From: UBA826 sp045564655
GTDB lineage: Bacteria; Chloroflexota; Dehalococcoidia; Lucifugimonadales; UBA826
Direction: 5' to 3'
NCBI GenBank assembly: GCA_045564655.1
Contig: JBJLGX010000002.1
Span: forward strand, 1 to 29,129
DNA length: 29,129 nt
Of this stretch, positions 1-7,501 are shown one piece after another. Position 1 is the stretch's first letter, and each line of letters opens with the position of its first letter. The translations under genes and the position numbers were made by a program. The notes beneath the pieces were generated by a model that had not been told where the DNA came from, did no database searches, and worked only from the letters and a program-made list of their open reading frames with translations.

Positions 1-630
<630 letters not shown>

Positions 631-675
631 TAAGGGAGCAAGGTAGAGGCATTTATGTCACTAACCTAGGTCTAT

Positions 676-773
676 CAGCAGGTGAGTAAAATAAAATGAA
701 TGAATTGAGCATGATCATCTTAGGGTGAGGAGCTCTTCAGGATTGGATGTTTACTCCTTATGAAAGCCTGCTG
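676..773 (+). other. 16S-tRNA spacer stem-loop
   Basis: The spacer RNA can fold on itself. CAGCAGG at 676-682 is complementary to CCTGCTG at 767-773, and GAGTAAA at 684-690 is complementary to TTTACTC at 750-756, separated by a 1/10 nt internal loop. This is seen directly in the bases. Its likely role is in processing or shaping of the pre-rRNA spacer, which is inferred. The true 16S processing stem needs the 5' leader, which is outside the window. Confidence 0.45.
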
Positions 774-781
774 TGTCTTTA

Positions 782-806
782 GCCTCATTGAGGCACAATT
801 TTTTTT
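782..806 (+). terminator. Terminator-like hairpin between 16S and tRNA-Ala
   Basis: GCCTC (782-786), a three-base loop and GAGGC (790-794) form a short stem, followed after four bases by eight T (799-806). The stem is only 5 bp and the gap before the T-run weakens it. It may be a partial terminator or attenuator, or a processing hairpin that antiterminated rRNA transcripts pass through. Confidence 0.35.
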
Positions 807-858
807 GAAAACTCTAACGGGTCATTCTACTATTTAGGTGTTAAAGTCTGATTTTTCT

Positions 859-934
859 GGGGCTGTAGCTCAGTTGGGAGAGCACCTGCTTTGCAAGCAG
901 GGGGTCAGGAGTTCGAGCCTCCTCAGCTCCACCA
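859..934 (+). tRNA. tRNA-Ala: tRNA-Ala (UGC anticodon)
   Basis: A complete 76-nt cloverleaf. The acceptor GGGGCUG pairs with CAGCUCC, the D-arm carries GCUC...GAGC, and the anticodon stem CCUGC/GCAGG has loop UUUGCAA, giving anticodon UGC. The T-arm has the GUUCGAG loop, and the discriminator A is followed by an encoded CCA at 932-934. tRNA-Ala is a standard passenger of the 16S-23S spacer. Here it follows 16S by about 230 bp, but no tRNA-Ile and no 23S are present. Confidence 0.98.
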
Positions 935-1239
935 TTATTTTTAGATACAAACCCACTTCCTTTCTACTCTTTAGATAACTTTCCATTTTGAAATTTACAG
1001 ACATTGTGTTTTTATCCACGTTTTGCCAACTATGATGTAGAATCCGAATGATTAGGTAGCAATGATGGAGTACATCTTGTCAATTCTTTACTGTAACGGC
1101 GGAGTGAATGCATCAAATCTGAAGTAAAATCAGCGCTATATTTTTAGCTTGAACACAGTGTTGACATAAACTTTGCTTTTATTTATGAGATGAATTACTC
1201 TCTTTTTACGAACAAAATCAGGAATGGAGTCTGGGCACT
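935..1239 (+). other. Gene-free stretch after tRNA-Ala
   Basis: About 305 bp with no supportable gene. I looked for the start of a 23S rRNA, a second tRNA and a clear terminator after tRNA-Ala, and saw none. The only recognisable element is the promoter at 1161-1189 for the downstream flavin enzyme. Confidence 0.6.
1161..1189 (+). promoter_or_regulatory. Sigma-70-type promoter of the LLM oxidoreductase
   Basis: A perfect -35 TTGACA at 1161-1166, a 17-bp spacer and a -10 TATGAG at 1184-1189. The expected start of transcription near 1196 leaves about 44 nt before the TTG start codon at 1240. The promoter supports independent transcription of this gene rather than read-through from the rRNA unit. 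Confidence 0.65.
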
Positions 1240-2154
1240 TTGAAAATTGACTTTGGTTATAACCCGCCGACAGGTGACAGGGGATATGAGCGCATAGACC
1301 CTAAAACATATATGTCAGATTTACATAATGCATTAGACGTAGCTTCAAAAAATTTTTCTTCTCTTTGGTCTTCTGATCATCTTAACTATGCTTCTGAATT
1401 TAGGGTTGAATGTTGGACTCTTTTAACATGGATGGCTGCTCGGTATCCTGAAGCTATGTTAGGAACAGTTGTCATGAGCAATTCTTTTCGCCACCCACCA
1501 TTGTTAGCAAAAATGACTGCTACTTTGCAACATATGAGTAATGGAAAACTAATATTAGGTTATGGGGCAGGGTGGTATGAAAATGAATATATTGCGTATG
1601 GGTTTGACTACCCGAGTGCTGGCATTAGATTGGATATGTTTGAAGAAGGAGTTGAAGTTATAAAATTAATGTGGAACGACAGCCCGGCTAATTATTCTGG
1701 AAATTTTTACCAAGTGAAGGATGTTTTTTGCGAACCTAAACCTACGCCTAACCCTATTTTAATGCTAGGTGGGGGAGGTGAAAAAAAGACATTAAAAATT
1801 GTTGCTAAACACGCAGATTGGTGGAACGACGTAATGAGGAAGCCGGAAGATTTAAGAAGAAAGCTTGATGCTTTGAAAAAGCATTGTGAAGATGTCGGGC
1901 GAGATTATAATAGTATTAGGAAAACTATAGCCCCACGATTTATTATTGATAAAGATTATAAGAAGGCTCTGGCTCAAGCGGATCATATGAGAAGGAATGA
2001 CCAGATTATTGCTGGAGACCCTTCAGCTGTGATAGAGCAATTAAGTGAATTGAGAGAGTTAGGCTTTGATTTTGTGATTACTACATTTCCAAGATTCCAA
2101 GATCTCACTGATATGAAACTTTTCACTAAAGAAGTTATGCCTCATTTTTCTTAG
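1240..2154 (+). CDS. LLM-class flavin-dependent oxidoreductase (luciferase-like monooxygenase fold)
   Basis: A 304-residue protein of the bacterial luciferase/F420-dependent oxidoreductase superfamily, usually a TIM-barrel enzyme using FMN or F420. Visible family features are the early SSDHLNYA segment (about 44-51), the GYGAGWYENEYIAYG signature at about 107-121 and the glycine-rich LGGGGEKKTLK cofactor-phosphate loop at about 176-186. The C-terminal GDPSAVIEQL segment is typical of the family. The start is TTG with GGAG ten bases upstream and a good promoter further up. It is monocistronic and ends at a strong intrinsic terminator. The substrate cannot be read from sequence. The family call is firm; FMN versus F420 is open. 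Confidence 0.9.
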   Translation: MKIDFGYNPPTGDRGYERIDPKTYMSDLHNALDVASKNFSSLWSSDHLNYASEFRVECWTLLTWMAARYPEAMLGTVVMSNSFRHPPLLAKMTATLQHMSNGKLILGYGAGWYENEYIAYGFDYPSAGIRLDMFEEGVEVIKLMWNDSPANYSGNFYQVKDVFCEPKPTPNPILMLGGGGEKKTLKIVAKHADWWNDVMRKPEDLRRKLDALKKHCEDVGRDYNSIRKTIAPRFIIDKDYKKALAQADHMRRNDQIIAGDPSAVIEQLSELRELGFDFVITTFPRFQDLTDMKLFTKEVMPHFS

Positions 2155-2207
2155 ATTAATTTAAGGCAAGTGACTTAGTTAATGGGATTTAATATATGAA
2201 TGTTAAA

Positions 2208-2249
2208 CAATCATACCCAGAAATCGATCTGGGCATGATTGTTTTTTTT
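2208..2249 (+). terminator. Rho-independent terminator after the LLM oxidoreductase
   Basis: Arms CAATCATACCCAG (2208-2220) and CTGGGCATGATTG (2229-2241) form a 13-bp stem with one A/C mismatch and an 8-nt loop, followed directly by eight T (2242-2249). It is oriented for + transcription and protects the convergent rhodopsin gene. It is the only textbook terminator I see in the window. Confidence 0.9.
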
Positions 2250-2259
2250 GATTTGGTGA

Positions 2260-2937
2260 TTAGGACTCTGAATCCCGCTTTGCAGCTGCCCAAATAACTA
2301 GTCCGAATGCAGTCTTGTTAACTAAGTCAGCAAGGTTATAAATCGCATTCATAGCCTTGACTCCGTCTGCTCCCAAGTCTCCAAAATTACCTAGTAAGAA
2401 TCCTATTGGGTAAATTGCCCATCCTACTAATACAATCCACCTTATAGCATTAAATGCCATTTGGCTTGAAGTGTTGCCACTTTCGGAATTAGCTTTTTTA
2501 GCTTCCCCAAAGTAGATGAGATAAATAACATATAGCCAACCTAACATACCTATTGCAAATGCTATGTATTCATTTAAGTCTCCAGTTTCACCTAGATAAC
2601 CGAAAACAAGCATTACTAAGGATGCTCCTAGTAATTGCCAGAAAAGGTTCATTTTCACTTTGGTTACTGCGTATAGAATCAAATAGAATTCCACTATTTG
2701 TAATGGCACAGTTATTAACCAGTCTATATACCTTAATTCTGTAGGGCTTGCCCCTGTATCAATCCATATGCCTCGCATATACAAGTAATGCCAAAACGCT
2801 ATACCGGTAACTAAACCGGCGACCGTTACAGATGTTCTCCATTTTGGCGCAACATCAAATCTTTCTAAAAAGAAAAAGACGGTAGATGCTAGCATGGCAG
2901 CTGTTGCAATCCAAAAAGTCATTGCGACGAAATCCAT
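2260..2937 (-). CDS. Proteorhodopsin-type light-driven proton pump, predicted blue-absorbing
   Basis: A 225-residue seven-helix microbial rhodopsin of the inner membrane. Helix C reads RYIDWLITVPLQIVEF. By alignment with proteorhodopsin, D72 is the proton acceptor (D97), T76 matches T101 and E83 is the proton donor (E108), the DTE pattern of outward proton pumps. The tuning position (L105 in green proteorhodopsin) is Q80, which in that family shifts absorption to blue. H50 in helix B matches the counterion histidine (H75). Retinal would bind K208 in NLADLVNKTAFGL of helix G. The start codon has a strong AGGAGG five bases upstream. No retinal or carotenoid synthesis genes are in the window. 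It is somewhat shorter than the roughly 249-residue proteorhodopsin and lacks an obvious signal peptide. Confidence 0.97.
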   Translation of the reverse strand: MDFVAMTFWIATAAMLASTVFFFLERFDVAPKWRTSVTVAGLVTGIAFWHYLYMRGIWIDTGASPTELRYIDWLITVPLQIVEFYLILYAVTKVKMNLFWQLLGASLVMLVFGYLGETGDLNEYIAFAIGMLGWLYVIYLIYFGEAKKANSESGNTSSQMAFNAIRWIVLVGWAIYPIGFLLGNFGDLGADGVKAMNAIYNLADLVNKTAFGLVIWAAAKRDSES

Positions 2938-2987
2938 ATTTGCCTCCTAAATAATATGTTTTTAATTATGTGAGCTTAAACACTTAC

Positions 2988-3016
2988 ATTATACATTAAT
3001 GTTTAATATAATGCAA
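2988..3016 (-). promoter_or_regulatory. Promoter of the rhodopsin gene
   Basis: Read on the minus strand: TTGCAT (3016-3011), 17 bp, then a perfect TATAAT (2993-2988), with about 44 nt to the start codon. The -35 match is weak (TTG only). The same short sequences recur upstream of the orphan gene near 7404-7445. Confidence 0.5.
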
Positions 3017-3049
3017 TTATTTAATATAAAGTTATTTATATACAACAAA

Positions 3050-3073
3050 TTGTCTCTTTATTTGTCTCTTTAT
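3050..3073 (+). repeat. 12-bp perfect tandem duplication in the rhodopsin/DUF1800 intergenic region
   Basis: TTGTCTCTTTAT occurs twice head to tail (3050-3061 and 3062-3073). It lies between the divergent rhodopsin and DUF1800 promoters. It could be a paired operator or a simple slippage product; nothing in the sequence decides this. Confidence 0.7.
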
Positions 3074-3117
3074 TTATATTAGCAAATACTATTTATTGCG
3101 ATTATGTATGATGTTTT

Positions 3118-3126
3118 TGGTATACT
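3118..3126 (+). promoter_or_regulatory. Extended -10 promoter of the first DUF1800 cassette
   Basis: TGG followed by TATACT (3121-3126) matches the TGnTATAAT extended -10 pattern at five of six core bases. A TTGCGA at 3096-3101 is 19 bp upstream, slightly far for a -35. Transcription from about 3132 would leave some 34 nt before the TTG start at 3166. Confidence 0.45.
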
Positions 3127-3165
3127 TTTGAAAATAAGTATATTTTAGTATTTTGGAGTGGGTTT

Positions 3166-4614
3166 TTGACGACAGTTGAGTATTCAAAAGATATATCTTT
3201 ATTAGCTCATTTACTCAGGAGAGCAAGTTTTGGTCCAACCCCTGATGAAATGGATTATGCTGTGAAAGTTGGGTACGACAATATATTAAAAGAATTATTA
3301 AACCCTAAAGGCTCAGACTCTGTTCCTCATGACATGATAAGAAGATATCATGTCGCACAATCAGATTTAAGAAATCAAGGTGCTGCCTATTGGATTTATA
3401 GGATGTTGATGACGCAATCTCCATTGCGTGAAAAAATGACATTGTTTTGGCATCGTATATTTGCTACAGGGTGGGCTAAATTAATACAGCATAGGCCTAT
3501 TTTAAATCAGATAGACATGTTTCGTACGCATGGTATGGGAAAATTTGATGATCTTTTGATTGAATTGTCAAAAGACCCTTCAATGATTATGTGGTTAGAT
3601 AATCAAGACAACCACGGCCATAATATAAATGAGAATTATGGGAGAGAAATACTTGAATTGTTTTCCATGGGAGTTGGTAATTATACAGAAGACGATATTA
3701 AAGAAACGGCTAGGGCATTTACGGGTTGGAGTGTAGTTAATCCTGAATATATGTCAATTAAGATGCGTAATAATACAGCTCGTCCGTATGGATATATGTC
3801 ATGGCAATTTGAATATGCCGACGATGATCACGATAAAGGAACCAAAACTATTTTAGGTCAAACGGGTAACTGGAATGGTGATGATGCGGTAAGAATTATA
3901 TGCGAACAAGAAGGTACAGCTAGGTATCTTGCAAGGCACTTGTATCATTATTTTGTTGAAGACGAGTTGCCTGTTCCTCAGTGGCCTCATGAGCCTCCAA
4001 GAAATCCTAAAGCTATAGATTTAATGGTGCAGTCTTATTTTGATAATGATCATAATATAAAAGCTGTTTTAGAAACTATGTTTACTGCAGATTTTTTTAA
4101 GGATATATCTGCACGATATGCTCGTGTCAAAAGTCCTGCCGAGATGGTTGTTGGAGCATTGAGGTTAGCAGGACCGATTCAATTGCCTTCGATGGATTTA
4201 TTAGCAGCTGAAGATGCTTGTACAAATATGGGGCAAGCATTATTAAATCCGCCTAGTGTAGAAGGTTGGCAAGGTGGGACAGAATGGGTTAGCACTGGAG
4301 CATATGTTCAGAGAGTTAATTTTGTTAGTAAGATTTTAAGTGACCCTGACAAAATAGGACTCAGAAATATTATTGATAAAATAAAGAAGAAAGTTCCTGC
4401 AACTACTCTTACTCACACACAATTAGTAGACTATTGTTTAGATATTCTAGGACCGTTAGATGTTATGGATTCTACGAAATTGAGTCTGAACAAATATATT
4501 TCCAGGTATCCAGATTTGTCATGGTCAGATAAATCTGGATCTGATTCTTTTGATGAAGCTGTGGTGTCTCTTATTCAATTGATTGTATCTTCAATTGAAT
4601 ACCAAAATGCATAA
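3166..4614 (+). CDS. DUF1800 family protein, copy 1
   Basis: A 482-residue DUF1800 protein of unknown biochemical activity. Family hallmarks are LLRRASFG (16-23), FWHRIFA (94-100), NENYGREILELFSMG (155-169), ARAFTGW (182-188) and NPPSVEGW (361-368). The start is TTG at 3166 with GGAG seven bases upstream. No signal peptide is visible, unlike many secreted DUF1800 proteins. It is the first gene of a + cassette followed by an NHL propeller and a DUF1501 gene. DUF1800 and DUF1501 are known neighbours in many bacteria, so a joint function is likely but unknown. A diverged paralogue lies at 8512-9972. Confidence 0.92.
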   Translation: MTTVEYSKDISLLAHLLRRASFGPTPDEMDYAVKVGYDNILKELLNPKGSDSVPHDMIRRYHVAQSDLRNQGAAYWIYRMLMTQSPLREKMTLFWHRIFATGWAKLIQHRPILNQIDMFRTHGMGKFDDLLIELSKDPSMIMWLDNQDNHGHNINENYGREILELFSMGVGNYTEDDIKETARAFTGWSVVNPEYMSIKMRNNTARPYGYMSWQFEYADDDHDKGTKTILGQTGNWNGDDAVRIICEQEGTARYLARHLYHYFVEDELPVPQWPHEPPRNPKAIDLMVQSYFDNDHNIKAVLETMFTADFFKDISARYARVKSPAEMVVGALRLAGPIQLPSMDLLAAEDACTNMGQALLNPPSVEGWQGGTEWVSTGAYVQRVNFVSKILSDPDKIGLRNIIDKIKKKVPATTLTHTQLVDYCLDILGPLDVMDSTKLSLNKYISRYPDLSWSDKSGSDSFDEAVVSLIQLIVSSIEYQNA

Positions 4615-4630
4615 TAATGGGGTTTGAGAT

Positions 4631-5644
4631 TTGTTAAAGGCAAAAAAAATTAATTATGTAACCACTGTAGGGTTTAATACTGATTTTGGTGGCAGAGGCT
4701 TTGAACATCCTGCGTCATTGGCTATTAGAGATGATGGAGTTATATTTGTGGCTAGCCGAGGGAAAAGAACTTCTAAACAGACAATTGGTATCCAGAGAGT
4801 ATCTAAAAACCACGAGTTTTTTGGTAAGATCGGATCTTATGGACTTGGTGAATTAGGTCAGATGGTTTGGCCTACTTGTGTAACTTTAGATTCTAATAAT
4901 AATCTTTTTTTAGCAGATGAATTTCTTAATAGGATAACTATATTTAATCCTGACGGGGAACCGGTAAAGTATTGGGGGGAGAATGGCTCTGCTCCCGGCC
5001 AATTTGATCAACCAAGTGGATTACTTGTCAGAGGAGAAACAATCTTAGTTGTAGATTCTAAAAATAACCGTATTCAAGAATATAGTTTAGATGGGGGTTA
5101 TATCTCTCAATGGGGAGAGGAGGGAGTAGGTCCTGGTCAATTCATGCTACCTTGGGGGATATGTGAAGATTCTTACGGATACATTTATATTGCTGATTGG
5201 CAGAATGATAGAATACAAAAATTTACCTCAAAGGGAGAATTTATTGAATCGTTTGGTGAATCCGGCTCTTCAGAAGGACAATTTAATAGACCATCCGATG
5301 TTGCTGTAGATATGGAAGGTAATATGCTTGTTACTGATTGGGCTAACCAGCGATTACAGATATTGGATAGTAAGGGGAAATTTTTACTTGAAGAAAGAGG
5401 TAAAGGTGGCTTAAATCCTTGGGCCGAAGAATACTTTGAGGCTCAACAAGATGAAAAAGAGGCTAGGGCCTCTTTTGTTCCTGTTTTTGATACGGATGTG
5501 GATGATCCCTCTGAAATATCAGCCAGAATAGAGCCATATTTTTGGGACCCTGTATCAGTGGAATTAGATTCTGATGATAATATATACATAACGGAGTCAA
5601 GTAGGCATCGGTTTCAAGTTTTTGAGTTTTGTGAAGGTAATTAA
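4631..5644 (+). CDS. NHL-repeat beta-propeller protein, copy 1
   Basis: A 337-residue propeller built from NHL repeats. Successive blades share a WGE/FGE-GxxxGQFxxPxG turn followed by a YIADWxNxRIQ-type strand pair, most clearly at about 115-160, 161-208 and 209-255. A conserved C-terminal block, EPYFWDPVSVELD...ITESSRHRFQVF, closes the fold. NHL propellers are binding scaffolds or, rarely, enzymes; no catalytic residues are evident. There is no signal peptide. The start is TTG with GGGG eight bases upstream, 16 bp after the DUF1800 stop. The stop codon is directly followed by the ATG of the DUF1501 gene, so the two are translationally coupled. Confidence 0.9.
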   Translation: MLKAKKINYVTTVGFNTDFGGRGFEHPASLAIRDDGVIFVASRGKRTSKQTIGIQRVSKNHEFFGKIGSYGLGELGQMVWPTCVTLDSNNNLFLADEFLNRITIFNPDGEPVKYWGENGSAPGQFDQPSGLLVRGETILVVDSKNNRIQEYSLDGGYISQWGEEGVGPGQFMLPWGICEDSYGYIYIADWQNDRIQKFTSKGEFIESFGESGSSEGQFNRPSDVAVDMEGNMLVTDWANQRLQILDSKGKFLLEERGKGGLNPWAEEYFEAQQDEKEARASFVPVFDTDVDDPSEISARIEPYFWDPVSVELDSDDNIYITESSRHRFQVFEFCEGN

Positions 5645-6766
5645 ATGAAAGGTAAGAAATTAGTTGTAATTCAACTTTCTGGTGGCAACGATTACCTTAA
5701 TTGTGTGATTCCTTATAATAATTCCAATTACATTGATAATCGACCAAATGTAAGAATAAATAAAAATGAAGTTATTCCTATAGATGCGAATATTGGCTTA
5801 AATCCTGTTATGCAGCCTATGAAAGATCTATACGATCAAAATAAGGTAGCTATCTTGCACGGTGTTGGGTATCCTGTCCCCAATAGATCACATTTTAGAT
5901 CTATGGATATTTGGCATACTGCAGAGCCTACAAAAGTAGGTACTGAAGGATGGTTAGGAAATGCCATTAACCAAATGTACCCCAGGCATGATAATGTGGT
6001 AGCTGCAGTTAATTTTGGAGCTGGATTACCACGTGCGCTAGTTGCTCACGGTGCTCCAGTTGCTGCTGTAACAGATTTAGATTCTTATGGTTTTTTAAAT
6101 CACATTAATGAAGAGAATAATAGATTAGATGCTCTTAGTGCTTTTAAAGATATGTATGCACAAGCTATAGGAACAGGTCCGGTCATGGATTATTTACGTC
6201 AGACAGGCTTGGATGCTCTTAAGGGCGCTGACATACTGAGCACGGTTACCTCTAAATACTCCTCAGACATTGAATATTCGATGGATAATTCATTCTCAAA
6301 AGCTATGAAGGGAGCAGCACAAGTACTTCAAGCTGATATAGGAACTAGGATTTGTTATACCCAGCATGGGAGTTTTGACGCTCATACTAATGGAATAGCG
6401 TTACAGGAAGGCTTGTTAAAACATGTTATGGGTGGGATTAGAGATTTTTATGATGATATGAAAGCAGCAAATAAATCTGATGATGTGATTATGTTTGTGT
6501 TTTCTGAATTCGGCAGGCGCGTTAAAGATAATGGAAACGGAACAGATCATGGTTCAGGGGGAGTAGCTTTCGTTATCGGAGATTCAGTGAAAGGCGGACA
6601 ATATAGCGAATATCCTTCTTTACAATATGAAGATTTATTGGAAGGAGATTTAAGATTTAATCTAGATTTTCGTAGTGTTTATACGGAAATCTTAGAAGAT
6701 TGGCTAGAGGTGGATCCTAGGCCTATTGTTAAAGGGGAATATGAGAAAGTTGGGTTCCTGGTTTAA
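5645..6766 (+). CDS. DUF1501 family protein, copy 1
   Basis: A 373-residue DUF1501 protein, a family within the alkaline-phosphatase-like superfamily with no settled substrate. Key blocks are QLSGGND (10-16), SHFRSMDIWHTA (82-93), HGSFDAH (241-247), SEFGRR (287-292) and GTDHGSGG (299-306), the last three being typical metal-site-like motifs. Most DUF1501 proteins start with a Tat signal; this one starts directly in the first core strand (KKLVVIQL), so it appears cytoplasmic. Its ATG abuts the NHL stop codon, with a GAAGG SD inside the NHL gene. It ends one base before the convergent orphan gene. Confidence 0.92.
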   Translation: MKGKKLVVIQLSGGNDYLNCVIPYNNSNYIDNRPNVRINKNEVIPIDANIGLNPVMQPMKDLYDQNKVAILHGVGYPVPNRSHFRSMDIWHTAEPTKVGTEGWLGNAINQMYPRHDNVVAAVNFGAGLPRALVAHGAPVAAVTDLDSYGFLNHINEENNRLDALSAFKDMYAQAIGTGPVMDYLRQTGLDALKGADILSTVTSKYSSDIEYSMDNSFSKAMKGAAQVLQADIGTRICYTQHGSFDAHTNGIALQEGLLKHVMGGIRDFYDDMKAANKSDDVIMFVFSEFGRRVKDNGNGTDHGSGGVAFVIGDSVKGGQYSEYPSLQYEDLLEGDLRFNLDFRSVYTEILEDWLEVDPRPIVKGEYEKVGFLV

Positions 6767-6767
6767 T

Positions 6768-7391
6768 TTATTCAATTCTTTGAAAACTTGAATAACCTCT
6801 AACATTGCGTGGCCGAGGCGTATCTTTTTTAAGATTTAGTGAAGAATCTGTTTTTTCTGAGTCATCTTTCTGTTTGTGCATATTGTCATCAGACGACATA
6901 TTATTCCCAGTAGATGCTGTTATTCCTGTAGTATCTCTTCTATTTGAAAGCATCTGTTCATCTAATTTTGATAAACCACCAGTTTTTATTCCAAATGCCA
7001 TTTTAATTTCATGCGCCTCATATTTTTTCGCCCACAGCATTAATTTTTCATCTGACCATCCACCTATTTGATTCAGTCTCCACCACCATTTTATCAGTCG
7101 CCTACTGGGCATATGCCCTTCCCAATCATGAAAATAACCAATTCCTCTACCTATTTCCCATCCCATTTCATAATCGTCTAGGTCGTGCCACTGGATACTT
7201 TCTGAATTGCTCTTTTCTTCATCGGGTAAGTTTTTAAATTTTTTTATCCAATCGCCTAAAGTGCGTAATTTTATGGAATTGGACCGATACATCAAATTCA
7301 GTTTTTCTAATATGTGGGATTGTTTATATCCAGCTGTATATAAGCGGTATGCTTCGATAAATTGTTCTGAATCACCGATTCCTCTAGGCAT
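6768..7391 (-). CDS. Orphan protein with HTH-like N-terminus and Trp-rich core
   Basis: A 207-residue protein I do not recognise. Residues about 8-53 look like a helix-turn-helix of the transposase/terminase-small-subunit kind (EAYRLYTAGYKQSHILEKL, then LRTLGDWIKKF). Residues 66-135 form a tryptophan-rich segment with WWW at 102-104 and W68, W78, W90, W112 and W120. The tail (150-207) is polar and probably disordered. It lies between the two inverted DUF1800/NHL/DUF1501 cassettes and stops one base from the first. The SD is weak (AAGGG, 12 bases upstream). A regulator of the cassettes is a reasonable guess from position and the HTH look, but the sequence does not prove it. Confidence 0.7.
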   Translation of the reverse strand: MPRGIGDSEQFIEAYRLYTAGYKQSHILEKLNLMYRSNSIKLRTLGDWIKKFKNLPDEEKSNSESIQWHDLDDYEMGWEIGRGIGYFHDWEGHMPSRRLIKWWWRLNQIGGWSDEKLMLWAKKYEAHEIKMAFGIKTGGLSKLDEQMLSNRRDTTGITASTGNNMSSDDNMHKQKDDSEKTDSSLNLKKDTPRPRNVRGYSSFQRIE

Positions 7392-7403
7392 AAATAAAAA
7401 CCC

Positions 7404-7445
7404 TTAATATAATGCATTTTGATTTATATAAATCGCATTATACAT
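7404..7445. promoter_or_regulatory. Palindromic regulatory region upstream of the orphan gene
   Basis: A perfect 14-bp palindrome GATTTATATAAATC (7421-7434) is flanked by ATAATGC (7409-7415) and its inverse GCATTAT (7435-7441). On the minus strand TATAAT (7442-7437) is a plausible -10 for the orphan gene. TTAATATAATGCA (7404-7416) and CATTATACAT (7436-7445) also occur in the rhodopsin promoter (3003-3015 region and 2987-2996). A dimeric regulator binding here is inferred. Confidence 0.45.
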
Positions 7446-7501
7446 CAAAAACAAAACATTAGTATGCTTTTACAGTATAAATACATGCACGAATTGATAA
7501 G

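Noticed and set aside
935..1239. A degenerate 23S rRNA 5' end or second tRNA
   Set aside because: No recognisable 23S leader or domain I sequence and no cloverleaf could be found.
2553..2744. 63-codon + strand frame inside the rhodopsin gene
   Set aside because: It is antisense to conserved helices of the rhodopsin and has no SD; it is a shadow of the real gene.
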